Below, one piece after another: positions 1 to 7,724 of a stretch of 34,341 nt of DNA. Source of the stretch: an uncultured Christensenella sp. (lineage in GTDB: Bacteria; Bacillota; Clostridia; Christensenellales; UBA1242); NCBI GenBank assembly GCA_905195085.1, contig CAJJUK010000014.1:1-34341 (forward strand), given 5' to 3'. Numbering within the stretch: position 1 is the stretch's first letter; every line of letters begins with the position of its first letter. The notes below the pieces were generated by a model, which was not told where the DNA came from, ran no database searches, and saw nothing but the letters and a program-made list of their open reading frames with translations. The translations under genes were made by a program, and so were the position numbers.

Positions 1-357
1 AATTTATGTATTGCCTATAAAAAGTTAAAAGAAATTGATAAAATGAAAGAAGTTTTGCGAGAAATGGATTGGACAAATTGTAGTGATAAGTTTATTTATG
101 CTAAATATGTTTTGTTAGATGATAAAGAAAATATAATTAGATATATGCAAAAATTTAATGAATCTGATTGGAAGCTTTATTATCAAGTGTGGCCATTATT
201 TGATGATTTAAGGGAGGAAGAATATTTTAAAGGTTTATATAAAGATATTTTTGGTGAAGAATTTGTTTATAATCCTGTAAACTTGAAAATAACGCCAAGA
301 GATATTCAAAGAGCAGAGAAAGAATTAAAGAAAAAAATTGAGAAGGAAGAGAAATAA
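1..357 (+). CDS. C-terminal part of an unknown TPR-like protein (cut by window edge)
   Basis: The reading frame is open from the first base of the window, so the ATG at 43 is probably internal and the gene starts to the left. The visible 118 residues are helical and charged. The pattern Ala-Tyr-Lys-Lys-Leu followed by Lys-Met-Lys-Glu-Val-Leu and a second Ala-x-Tyr-Val-Leu-Leu-Asp-Asp helix resembles tetratricopeptide-like helical hairpins. The tail is a Lys/Glu-rich helix ending in a run of KEEK. I do not recognise the family. TPR-like C-terminal regions of this kind occur in regulators and in phage-defence proteins, and the next genes are a restriction system, but a defence role here is only a guess by position. 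Confidence 0.6.
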   Translation, partial: NLCIAYKKLKEIDKMKEVLREMDWTNCSDKFIYAKYVLLDDKENIIRYMQKFNESDWKLYYQVWPLFDDLREEEYFKGLYKDIFGEEFVYNPVNLKITPRDIQRAEKELKKKIEKEEK

Positions 358-621
358 ATTCAATCGCTTCTTATAGTTTATCGATTGCTTTGTAAATGAG
401 TGTAAATTTCATTTGCTGATAGGTTTGAAAAATAGCTGTTTGTTTTAGCAAAGGTTTTTAAATCATGGACAAGAAGAAAAAATATTTTTTCAAATTGCTT
501 TGGATTTAAGTCTACTTTGCCGAGTTCTAATGAGTTATTATTAAAGTTGTAAACGTTGTAAACAATTTTATTCTATATTTTTGTAATAATATATAAAATA
601 TAAGTAGATTTGATTTATGAA
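358..621. other. Non-coding AT-rich spacer
   Basis: No credible gene is seen. The stretch contains a short inverted repeat (CAATCG at 361-366 with CGATTG at 382-387) just after the stop of the preceding gene, which could be a weak terminator. Further on there is a tandem GTTGTAAAC repeat near 545-565. Neither is assigned a function. Confidence 0.4.
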
Positions 622-650
622 TAAAAAAAAGCCGTTTGAACTCAAACGAC
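622..650 (-). terminator. Intrinsic terminator of the restriction operon
   Basis: Read on the minus strand, the stem CGTTTGA/TCAAACG (633-639 with 642-648) with a 2-base loop is followed by GC and eight T residues (623-630). It lies about 40 bases beyond the stop codon of the specificity-subunit gene, the last gene of the minus-strand operon. Confidence 0.75.
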
Positions 651-690
651 AATTACTTGGCGGAGCAACAAAGATGTGTAAATCGACTGT

Positions 691-1674
691 CTAAATTCTA
701 TCGCCATAAGGCAATGATTTTATATAATTTTCCATAAACTCCCAATCTGGCTCATTATTTTTTGTAGGCAATTTTATAACTATATCGTTACTATCTCCAA
801 CGCGACATTGTCGACCATAAGACCACTTGTAATTTTCGCTTTTATTTATTATGGCTACGATAAATAATCCGATATATTTATTGAATTTAAGATATTTTGG
901 AATTAATACATTTACATCGCTTGTTGCACAAAAATCATCTGGCTGATAAAATGCTGTGCATCCCACCTTGCCTGTAACTATACAATTGCCTTTAAAATCT
1001 GGATGTATATTTATGGTCTGGGCAACTCCATTATTTGCATTTGAAGCTGAAATATATGGAGTCTTACCAATTTCATATTCGTCAGGATAATGATATTTGC
1101 CAGCTACGATATTAAATAAATCACTTAATTTAAATTCATTCCAAATTGATATATTTAATTTATGAATGTCTTGAGGGTTATCACTTTCTATATTTTTATG
1201 ATGCAACTTTTCCATAAACTCATTCATAAAATTCCAATCTGGATTTCCCTCATTGGTGACTGGTAAATTTACAGTAAAATCTGATTTTATATGCTTGTTT
1301 AACTCTCTACCAAATGCCCTAAATTTGTTTTTTACTTCAAATTTTATTATTTGACATAAATACAGTTTTGCTAACACTGAAATGTTGTTTTCGTAAAATT
1401 GTATTACGGCAACATTTTGTCCTGTGTAAAAGGGTTTGTTTTGATAAAATGTAGCGCCAATACTACCGCCCAAAGCGATTGTTAAACAACCTTCTTTGTA
1501 GGGCGTTTTATTAGAAATTAAATCCACTTTTGCTGAAACGCCATTATTCAAAGAAGTTCTAGAGATAAAATTTACAGAAGGAATTTCAAAAGTCATTTTT
1601 TGCAAATCAAATTTATTACCATAATCGATTTTAACGATTTCGTTTAATAAAAAAGTTTTAGTCCTCATATACAT
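691..1674 (-). CDS. BcgI-like restriction-modification specificity (B/S) subunit
   Basis: This 327-residue protein has the two-repeat layout of a Type I/IIB specificity subunit. There are two target-recognition halves, roughly residues 1-160 and 178-320. Each ends with the same signature: NPDWNFMNEFMEKL near the middle and EPDWEFMENYIKSL at the C-terminus. The second half opens with WNEFKLSDLFNIVAGKYH, typical of target-recognition domains. BcgI has a B subunit of similar size that pairs with a fused nuclease-methylase A subunit. The start codon overlaps the end of the A-subunit gene by 17 bases, so the two are translationally coupled. The subunit would choose the bipartite DNA target for both cutting and methylation. 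The target sequence cannot be read from the protein. Confidence 0.85.
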   Translation of the reverse strand: MYMRTKTFLLNEIVKIDYGNKFDLQKMTFEIPSVNFISRTSLNNGVSAKVDLISNKTPYKEGCLTIALGGSIGATFYQNKPFYTGQNVAVIQFYENNISVLAKLYLCQIIKFEVKNKFRAFGRELNKHIKSDFTVNLPVTNEGNPDWNFMNEFMEKLHHKNIESDNPQDIHKLNISIWNEFKLSDLFNIVAGKYHYPDEYEIGKTPYISASNANNGVAQTINIHPDFKGNCIVTGKVGCTAFYQPDDFCATSDVNVLIPKYLKFNKYIGLFIVAIINKSENYKWSYGRQCRVGDSNDIVIKLPTKNNEPDWEFMENYIKSLPYGDRI

Positions 1675-3523
1675 CTCCGCTTTTAACTAAATAGGCAAGA
1701 TAATCATTAACTGTTTGTTGAAAATCTTGTTGAGTTAAGGTTGAATAATCTGTTTTCATATACGCTTCACATAGCCACTCGTCATTCGCTGTGACACATT
1801 GTAAAGCAGATTTACCATCAACCACCTTTTTATTTTCATATAAATCAAGCCATTTCTTTTCTATTTCATCCCATTTATTATAGTAATCTATTCGCCCCAT
1901 CTTTTTTCTCTTTACAAAGCCATCATCTTTACAATAACCAAAATATGTCGGTTTGTTGGAATCGTGAGTTTTATGTGCTTCCCAAACCATAACGCAAACA
2001 TTAACTCCTGTAGGGTAAAAAATATCATCGGGCATGCTAAACACGGCTTTCAATGTATGATATTTAAATAGCCTTTCTCTAACTTCTTTAAATTTTGTTC
2101 CGATTGCACAACTCATTGGAACAACAGCAACTGCCAGCCCTCTTGGTTCTAGAATATTTAGTAATCTTTCAACAAATTCTAATTCACATTTATCTTCTTG
2201 TGAATATGGCGGATTGATTAATCCCAAAGATAAGTGTTTGCCTTTTAGATTATTATAAATCTCTTGAGAAAAACAATCACCACAAACTATATTTGATTTC
2301 CCATCTTTTCGTATAATCATATTTGTTATTGCCAAAGTGTATAGGTCGGTATCAAGTTCAACTCCATATAAACCATTTTTCTTTATTTCTAGTATCTCTG
2401 TTTCGTTAGCATCTTTACACATCAGGCCCATTGCTGTAACTAAAAATGAACCTGAACCGCAGCAAATATCAACTACTTTACTTTGTTTGTTTATATCTCC
2501 AAGTTTACACATAAAGTCTGTTAAATGTTTGGGGGTAAGCACTATACCTAACCCTTTACCATCGGTCGAACTGTATTTAATAAATTCATGATAGAAAATA
2601 CTTAAAGCATCTTCTGTATATTCATAGTGGTTCATCATAGGTAGTATTCTCATTTCTAATTGTTCAATAAACCAGGCAAGTGAACCATTTTCTCCTAAAG
2701 GAATTGTTTTTATTTTTTCATTACTCTTTATTCTTCTAAAGGAACTTTTTATAGCTTCAATTTTTTCTTTTTTTATGTCGCTTTCATCAAGAGTTGAATC
2801 TATGGCTCTAATCATTTCAGATATAAGGGATGGAAATGTTTTTATGTTGTTCCAATTAGTCCTAAAGTCTGAATTCTGTAAAGAAATCAAAATACCCGCT
2901 ATAAAAATGGGTTTATCTTTTTCTGAAATTTTAATTTGTCTTAATTTTTCATGCATTATTTGTGATAACTCGCGAATTTCTTGCAATGAAAATTTCCGCT
3001 CCATTTTTTTGCCATTAGCGAGATTTAAATAATTTAATGGTTCTAATATGGTATCTTTTGCTTTTTTAAGTTCTAAAGGGGTCTCAAATCCCTTTTTCCA
3101 ATAAAAAGTGTTAACTTTTACATTACTTTTGGAAGTGCCACTCACAGCAACAGCAAGCACATTGTAATCGTCTTTTAAATGTTTAGCATAAAATAATGCA
3201 CCATCTACAGCATATTTTTGAGGCATGTCTTTCTTTTCACTAACATGGTCTTTCAATGACTTTTTGCATTCAACTATAAGAATCGTATTTTTATCCTCGT
3301 TAAAAGTAACAATATATTCTGGCTTTGCTCTTCCTGTTCCTGAAGTAGAATAGTCATCAAGCTCACAAAGTGCAGGTTTACCGCCCATTTCTTTTAATTT
3401 CTCTTCAATTTTATCAAAATTTTCAGCTTCTCCTTGCGGAAAAACATACCCAAAATCATTTTTGCCTAACTTCACCCCCATTTCTTCCAATACTAAATTT
3501 TCCGAATATCTTTCATTTGCCAT
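1658..3523 (-). CDS. BcgI-like fused endonuclease / N6-adenine methyltransferase (A subunit)
   Basis: The 621 residues carry both cutting and modifying activities. At the N-terminus, residues 69-87 show a PD-(D/E)XK-type core (E69, then IVECK with E85 and K87). The C-terminal half is an adenine methyltransferase with SAM motif I DICCGSGSF (351-359) and catalytic motif IV NPPY (436-439), preceded by the LTPKHLTDFM segment (328-337) typical of HsdM-like N6-methylases. The size and order nuclease-methylase fit the BcgI A subunit of Type IIB systems, which cut on both sides of the target. A good ribosome site (GGAG) lies upstream of the ATG. A small Xre regulator gene sits 15 bases upstream in the same direction, and the specificity gene overlaps its end. 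All motifs look intact, so the enzyme is probably active. Confidence 0.88.
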   Translation of the reverse strand: MANERYSENLVLEEMGVKLGKNDFGYVFPQGEAENFDKIEEKLKEMGGKPALCELDDYSTSGTGRAKPEYIVTFNEDKNTILIVECKKSLKDHVSEKKDMPQKYAVDGALFYAKHLKDDYNVLAVAVSGTSKSNVKVNTFYWKKGFETPLELKKAKDTILEPLNYLNLANGKKMERKFSLQEIRELSQIMHEKLRQIKISEKDKPIFIAGILISLQNSDFRTNWNNIKTFPSLISEMIRAIDSTLDESDIKKEKIEAIKSSFRRIKSNEKIKTIPLGENGSLAWFIEQLEMRILPMMNHYEYTEDALSIFYHEFIKYSSTDGKGLGIVLTPKHLTDFMCKLGDINKQSKVVDICCGSGSFLVTAMGLMCKDANETEILEIKKNGLYGVELDTDLYTLAITNMIIRKDGKSNIVCGDCFSQEIYNNLKGKHLSLGLINPPYSQEDKCELEFVERLLNILEPRGLAVAVVPMSCAIGTKFKEVRERLFKYHTLKAVFSMPDDIFYPTGVNVCVMVWEAHKTHDSNKPTYFGYCKDDGFVKRKKMGRIDYYNKWDEIEKKWLDLYENKKVVDGKSALQCVTANDEWLCEAYMKTDYSTLTQQDFQQTVNDYLAYLVKSGDVYED

Positions 3524-3538
3524 CTTTAACTCTCCTTT

Positions 3539-3865
3539 CTATAGTAAACTTAAATCAATATCTTTTCTAATTTCTGAATATTTTTTTTTATTATTTCTTA
3601 GATAAATATAAATGTCAGCAGGTAGTTCATTTCTGATTAGGCTAGCCTCATCTAATAACTTATTTGCTTCGTTTTTTGAAAGTTGTAATATTTTTATTAT
3701 TTTTAATTGCAATTCAGGCGGTGGTGGATTGCTTATGCCACTTATTATGTCATAAAAATAAGGTTTCTTAATTCCTAATAATTGATAAAATTCAACTTGA
3801 CTCATATTTTTTGACTTTATTAAATCAACTAGCAACTTGCCATAAGGACTTTTATTCTTTTCCAT
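3539..3865 (-). CDS. Xre-family DNA-binding regulator of the restriction operon
   Basis: This 108-residue protein has a helix-turn-helix of the Cro/C1 (Xre) type at about residues 10-65. Its segments MSQVEFYQLLGIKKPYFYDI and SGISNPPPPELQLKIIKIL correspond to helices 2-3 and 4-5 of the fold. It is the first gene of the minus-strand restriction operon. A GGGG ribosome site precedes the ATG. A perfect 8-bp inverted repeat lies only 14-33 bases upstream of its start, which is the expected place for an autoregulatory operator. By analogy with controller (C) proteins of restriction systems, it probably delays or limits nuclease expression. That role is inferred from position, not shown. Confidence 0.8.
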   Translation of the reverse strand: MEKNKSPYGKLLVDLIKSKNMSQVEFYQLLGIKKPYFYDIISGISNPPPPELQLKIIKILQLSKNEANKLLDEASLIRNELPADIYIYLRNNKKKYSEIRKDIDLSLL

Positions 3866-3878
3866 TATTACCCCATTA

Positions 3879-3898
3879 AGTATGTATGTTTACATACT
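3879..3898. promoter_or_regulatory. Palindromic operator upstream of the Xre regulator
   Basis: AGTATGTA and TACATACT form a perfect 8-bp inverted repeat around TGTT. It lies immediately upstream of the ribosome site of the Xre gene, so binding there would block the operon's promoter or early transcript. The regulator as the bound protein is an inference. Confidence 0.65.
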
Positions 3899-3961
3899 AA
3901 CATATTAAATTTAAAATGTCAATTAAAATTATCAACTTAATTAATATTATTGGCACTAAAA

Positions 3962-4017
3962 CGTGTGCTTGTCTTGATACAAGTCGGCTTAACGCTTCGC
4001 TGAAAGACAAGCACACG
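3962..4017. repeat. 14-bp perfect inverted repeat with 28-base loop
   Basis: CGTGTGCTTGTCTT (3962-3975) is exactly complementary to AAGACAAGCACACG (4004-4017). The stem is much more GC-rich than its surroundings and has no U-tract on either side, so it is not a simple terminator. A nick site, a recombination site or a structured RNA are all possible. Confidence 0.7.
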
Positions 4018-4197
4018 CACACAAATAAACTGCTAAATCGAACAATTTAACAAACACATTCCCGCAAACAAAACAACATCTAAAATGGGGGGGGCGTAAG
4101 GCAAAGCCCATTGCTTAACCCTCCATTTCTTTACGATGCCGTTATTGTATTTACTTCTTTTCTTCGCCTTTTGGCTGGTGGTTGTGGCATAGTTTTC

Positions 4198-4302
4198 ACA
4201 ACAATTCAAGGGAAATATATATTTTAGTTTACTTTTGAGATTAAGGTTTTACGTTAGTCTTTTTTACACAAAATATATATTTCTTCTTCCTTGACTTGTT
4301 GT
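4198..4302. repeat. Long imperfect inverted repeat (28 and 33 bases)
   Basis: The arm at 4198-4225 (ACAACAATTCAAGG... AAATATATATTTT) is matched by the reverse complement of 4270-4302, apart from a short purine insertion and two mismatches. The spacer is 44 bases. It lies about 85 bases before the sigma-like gene. A fold-back this size near a Rep gene could be a replication or conversion origin, or a regulatory leader. Confidence 0.6.
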
Positions 4303-4385
4303 ATATGAGATTTAAAAACTTTTAAATTTTTAGTCAAACTATGCTCTTTTTATTTGTGACAAAAGGCAAATAAAAGGAGTTATAT

Positions 4386-5018
4386 ATGAAAGAAGTAAAA
4401 AAGAAAAAAGGAATTTTAGATAATAACACAGTTATCACCTTAAGAAACATTGAAAAGTTATCTCAATGTTTTGCACTAAGTGCATTAAAAGGTATTAAGA
4501 AATATGCATACAGTGCAACACCAAAAGTCGAAAAGTTGCAAAGTCTATTAAAACAAGATATCTGCTATCACAAAAAATTAGATACCTATTCAGATGCTTA
4601 CGATTTAGTGCAAGAAGCGAGTTTGTTTCTTTGCAAATTCATAGGACGCAAACTTGGAGAATTTCACAAAAATTTAAGGTCAAAATCTGGAAAGATAGAT
4701 AATATTAAAAATGCTTGCTTAAAAGTATTGCAAGTATATCTAAGAAAAGAATTAAAGTTTTCAAACAATATAGTAGATGAAGAAGAATTTTTGGAACTTG
4801 CATCCGACAAACCAATTATTGACGAAAAACCTGATTACACAAAAGTCAAGGAAGTGATTTCTAAAAACATACAATCAAACCTTGAATATCGAATCTTTGA
4901 ATACTATTACAACGGAGTTGAGCCAAAACATATTGCAGAATTTTTAAATATTAGTGTAGATAAAGTTTACAAACGAAGAAGAAAATTTAAAGATAGATAT
5001 GTAATATATTATCTATAA
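4386..5018 (+). CDS. Sigma-factor-like protein of an integrative element
   Basis: The 210-residue protein starts after an AAAGGAG site. Residues 68-85 (SDAYDLVQEASLFLCKFI) match the region 2 helix of sigma-70 factors, where DLVQE is the hallmark. The C-terminal part, residues 165-202 (EYRIFEYYYNGVEPKHIAEF, then SVDKVYKRRRKFK), looks like the region 4 helix-turn-helix. Such small divergent sigma-like proteins are common on Clostridial integrative and mobilisable elements next to rep and recombinase genes, as here. It probably switches on element genes. Unlike its two downstream neighbours the frame is intact. A plain helix-turn-helix regulator is the alternative. Confidence 0.65.
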   Translation: MKEVKKKKGILDNNTVITLRNIEKLSQCFALSALKGIKKYAYSATPKVEKLQSLLKQDICYHKKLDTYSDAYDLVQEASLFLCKFIGRKLGEFHKNLRSKSGKIDNIKNACLKVLQVYLRKELKFSNNIVDEEEFLELASDKPIIDEKPDYTKVKEVISKNIQSNLEYRIFEYYYNGVEPKHIAEFLNISVDKVYKRRRKFKDRYVIYYL

Positions 5019-5391
5019 AATATGCAAATATTCCACGATAAAAAGTGAAATATTTTTTGAATATTGCCTTAACTTTCACATATTTTCGTGAACTATATAG
5101 AGAAGAATAGTAAAAATTGTGCAACTTTTTACCAAAACTACAACTTTGTTTGCAAATAGTTTTGGAAAAGTACCAGTTTACTACCAGTTTTGTTCCTTAC
5201 AATACAATCACATTTGTGCTATTCTCTCATTGAAATTAAATTAGACTACGTAAAATGGCAAGCCGAGAAGTTAGTTTTATTGGTATGTTCTAAGCCAAAA
5301 TTTAAGAGTCAATTGTTGCATTTTATGGGCGTAGAAAAAGTTTTTTTATGTCTTTTTTAATTCCAAATTTCACAAAAAAGGAGTTAAGAAA
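5019..5391. other. Non-coding region before rep, with hairpin and 11-bp direct repeats
   Basis: No gene is visible. A perfect 9-bp inverted repeat with a 16-base loop (CCAAAACTA at 5132-5140, TAGTTTTGG at 5157-5165) is followed at once by two direct copies of TACCAGTTT with an 11-base period (5171-5179 and 5182-5190). Stem-loops and short iterons directly upstream of a rolling-circle rep gene are what a double-strand origin looks like. This is suggestive only. Confidence 0.45.
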
Positions 5392-6173
5392 ATGAACGAA
5401 AACAATTAAAGAATTTGAACAAAAACAAGTATTTGAAAAGGCATACGGCGAAAATAAAGATAAAAGCAAGAAAAAAAGTTGAAAATATAAATAAAGAATT
5501 GAAAGAACATTTTGATAATAAAGAGCAATTACAAAGTTTTGTTAATGAAAATTTAGAGAGAAAGAAAAGGAATTTAATTGAACGAAGAAAACTGTTATAT
5601 CGAAAAGCCTGTTTACAGGAATGGTCATATTTTTGCACATATATCTATGATGATAAGAAATTAAACGAAGAAGAATTTAGAAAGAAGTTGTCAAATTGTT
5701 TTAAGAAATTGAGTTATAGAAAAGACTGGAAATATATTGGAGTTTGGGAACGAAGCCCTGCAAATAAAAGACTTCATTTTCACGGTATCTTCTACACTCC
5801 AAATATGATTGGTAAGTTAATAGAAAAATGAGATTATTTCACAAAAAATCATAAAATGCAGATAATATGCCAACACACATATTTTCTTGAAAGATTTGAA
5901 AGAAATGATTTTGAAGAAATAAATTCGCAAAACCTATCTCAATCAATAAGTTATATAACCAAATACATTGAAAAGAGCGTAGAAAGAATCGTCTATTCGA
6001 AAAATTTACCTGCCTATTTTATCTCAGTTTTTTTAGATGATGACATTGTTTGCACGATTGGAATTGAAGATAGAAAGTTGCTCTTGTTTGACAATTTTAA
6101 ATGCTGGGATGAAGGTGTGCATATAGGAGAAGTTAGTCCAGAAGTAATCGCCCAAATGAAAAAGTCGAATTAA
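5392..6173 (+). pseudogene. Broken rolling-circle (HUH) replication initiator
   Basis: A strong ribosome site (AAAAAGGAG) precedes the ATG at 5392, but that frame ends after five codons. The Rep-like sequence runs in the next frame from about 5391, so a frameshift sits at the start. The coding frame then gives a 138-residue piece ending at an in-frame TGA (5829-5831) and continues in the same frame to 6173. The first part contains GVWERSPANKRLHFHGIFY, whose HFH is the metal-binding HUH motif. The second contains SYITKYIEKS, matching the YxxKY catalytic-tyrosine motif of rolling-circle Rep proteins. The family acts by nicking the element's origin. With the start shift and the stop between the two catalytic motifs, this copy is presumably dead. 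Confidence 0.8.
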
Positions 6174-6191
6174 ATTATCTTTCGCCGTTTT

Positions 6192-6304
6192 AGCGTAAAC
6201 GAAAACTCTTTGTAGTCAAGGGTAAAATGTATTGTTTCACAACCCTTGACTACAAATTTAAAACATAAAAGAAAAAAATAAAAAGTCATTTTCGTTTTTA
6301 CGCT
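6192..6304. repeat. Nested inverted repeats between rep and recombinase
   Basis: An inner perfect 15-bp inverted repeat (TTTGTAGTCAAGGGT at 6209-6223, ACCCTTGACTACAAA at 6242-6256) sits inside an outer one. The outer arms are AGCGTAAACGAAAA at 6192-6205 and TTTTCGTTTTTACGCT at 6289-6304, with a 2-base bulge. The inner stem is not followed directly by a T-run. The nested layout, still well preserved beside decaying genes, suggests an origin or a structured leader for the recombinase gene. Confidence 0.7.
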
Positions 6305-6354
6305 TTTCGTCGAAAGACAAATAAAAAAATATTGAATAAAAGGAGTAAAAACAA

Positions 6355-7245
6355 GTGAAAACAGCAGTAATCTATGCAAGGTATTCAAGTGACAATCAAA
6401 CAGAGCAATCTATTGAAGGTCAACTTCGTGTCTGTGAGCAATATGCTAAAAATAATGACATTTTGATTTTGAAAACCTATATTGACCGAGCAATGACAGG
6501 CACAAATGACAATCGACCAGACTTTTAACAAATGATTAAAGATAGTGCGAATAAAGAATAGCAAAATATTATTGTCCATAAACTTGACCGTTTTTCAAGA
6601 AATAAATACGAAACTGCGAAATACAAAAAGATTTTAAAAGATAATGGTGTAAAGCTTCTTTCAGCAATGGAAAACATACCAGACACGCCAGAAGGTATAA
6701 TTCTTGAAAGTTTGCTTGAAGGAATGGCAGAATATTATTCAGCAGAACTATCTCAAAAAGTAAAGCGTGGTATGAACGAAACAAGACTCAAAGGTAACTT
6801 TACAGGTGGAAATTTGATTTATGGATACAAAGTTGAAAATCATAAAGTTGTCATAAATGAAGAACAAGCAGAAGTTGTTAGATATATCTACGAACAATAT
6901 GCTCTAGGTGTTTATGTGAAAGATATAATTGCAGATTTAACTGCAAAACATATCTTCAATCACGGCAAGCCTTTTGCAAGAAACACTATTTACAACATAC
7001 TGAAAAATGAAAAATATTCAGGTGTATATATAGATTTAACAATCAAATTTTTGAGAATGTGTATCCACAAATTGTGTCAACAGAAATTTACGAGAAAGTA
7101 AGACAAAAGACTATATGGAAAAAGGAGTATTGAAGTTGTGTATTTACTTAGAAATAAACTTAAATGCGGATATTGTGGCGAGCCAATTAGTGCCGAGTGT
7201 GGAACAACAAGTCAAGGAAAGAAAAGAAGATATTATAAAGCTTGA
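6355..7245 (+). pseudogene. Decayed large serine site-specific recombinase
   Basis: A GTG start at 6355 follows an AAAAGGAG site. The N-terminal residues VIYARYSSDNQTEQSIEGQL carry the nucleophilic serine region of serine recombinases, and KLDRFSRNKYE and the later GMNETRLKGNFTGGNLIYGY match the catalytic and recombinase domains. The frame is interrupted by TAA at 6526 (where relatives read DFQQM) and TAG at 6559 (relatives read KEWQ). A frameshift lies near 7045 and another near 7105. The zinc-ribbon segment CGYCGEPISAEC is still readable to a TGA at 7243. The rest of the usual 500-residue-plus protein, the coiled coil, is missing. Intact relatives integrate and excise mobilisable elements. 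Confidence 0.85.
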
Positions 7246-7529
7246 TTTTTGATTTATATATAAAACAAGATAATATAGAGGAGTTTGTAGAGATAAAGTA
7301 TTTAGTGCCATCAATGTATAATTATTTCTATATATACAAACAATTATCTTTGATTGGTTACTATAATCAAGTTAATCATGTAAATGCAAAATATGTTTTA
7401 ATAATAGCCGATAAAACAATAAATGCAGAAAACAAAATTGCAAAACTTAACAAACAAAAATACGAGCATTTATTAGAAATATTTAAATCTCCTATAGAAA
7501 AAGGATTAATGTCTATCCTAAGTTTATAA
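7242..7529 (+). CDS. Unknown fragment, possible C-terminal nuclease-like domain
   Basis: This 95-residue frame begins with TTG exactly where the recombinase remnant ends and has no ribosome site, so it is probably the 3' end of a gene joined by deletion. The segment FDLYIKQDNIEEFVEIKYL has the spacing Asp ... Glu-x-Lys of a PD-(D/E)XK nuclease core. It is followed by a helix and a VLIIADKT strand, which fits that fold loosely. No family is recognised. It may not be expressed. Confidence 0.35.
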   Translation: MIFDLYIKQDNIEEFVEIKYLVPSMYNYFYIYKQLSLIGYYNQVNHVNAKYVLIIADKTINAENKIAKLNKQKYEHLLEIFKSPIEKGLMSILSL

Positions 7530-7535
7530 ATAAAA

Positions 7536-7567
7536 AGCGCAAGTCTAAGTGTTCGTAGACTTACGCT
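7536..7567 (-). terminator. Hairpin terminator for the minus-strand DUF262 gene
   Basis: AAGTCT (7542-7547) and AGACTT (7558-7563), extended past one mismatch by AGCG/CGCT, form an 11-position stem. On the minus strand it is followed by GC-TTTTTATTTAT. It lies about 160 bases past the stop of the minus-strand gene at 7725 and could also end any plus-strand read-through. Confidence 0.5.
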
Positions 7568-7577
7568 CTTGTTGCGT

Positions 7578-7639
7578 TTACTTTCACAAATGTTCATATA
7601 GTCGCCACTTACTTTCCAAAATGTTCATATAGCCACCAC
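7578..7639. repeat. Two tandem 31-bp repeats (possible IS21-type end)
   Basis: Units 7578-7608 and 7609-7639 share 27 of 31 bases (TTACTTTC..AAATGTTCATATAG..CCAC). Multiple short direct repeats containing such blocks are known near the ends of IS21-family insertion sequences, where IstA binds. No IS21 genes remain nearby, so this would be a relic end. The assignment is tentative. Confidence 0.45.
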
Positions 7640-7724
7640 TTGCAGAGGCCTCTTTGCCTGATTTTGTATGGGTTTTAGCCACTTTTCTTTGATTTGCCGC
7701 TTTAAAAAAATTTGGTGACAAGAA

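Larger units (their letters stand above)
3899..4385. other. Non-coding element region with two inverted repeats
   Basis: No gene is visible in these 487 bases. They hold two sizeable inverted repeats, listed separately, an 8-G run at 4087-4094, and the AAAGGAG ribosome site of the next gene just before 4386. The position, upstream of a sigma-like gene and a rolling-circle Rep, suggests an origin, transfer or end region of the decayed element. Confidence 0.5.

Noticed and set aside
658..665. TGGCGGAG, identical to the 3' end of tRNA-Ser, as the far attachment site of the island
   Set aside because: Only 8 bases match and the similarity stops there; too short to call an att repeat.
4386..5018. 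Genuine housekeeping or extracytoplasmic sigma factor
   Set aside because: Only short region 2- and region 4-like stretches fit, there is no anti-sigma gene, and the neighbours are mobile-element genes; kept as a sigma-like element regulator.
5392..7101. Stop-codon reassignment to explain in-frame TGA, TAA and TAG in rep and recombinase
   Set aside because: All three stops would have to be read through, frameshifts are also present, and the core genes of the window use stops normally. Decay is simpler.
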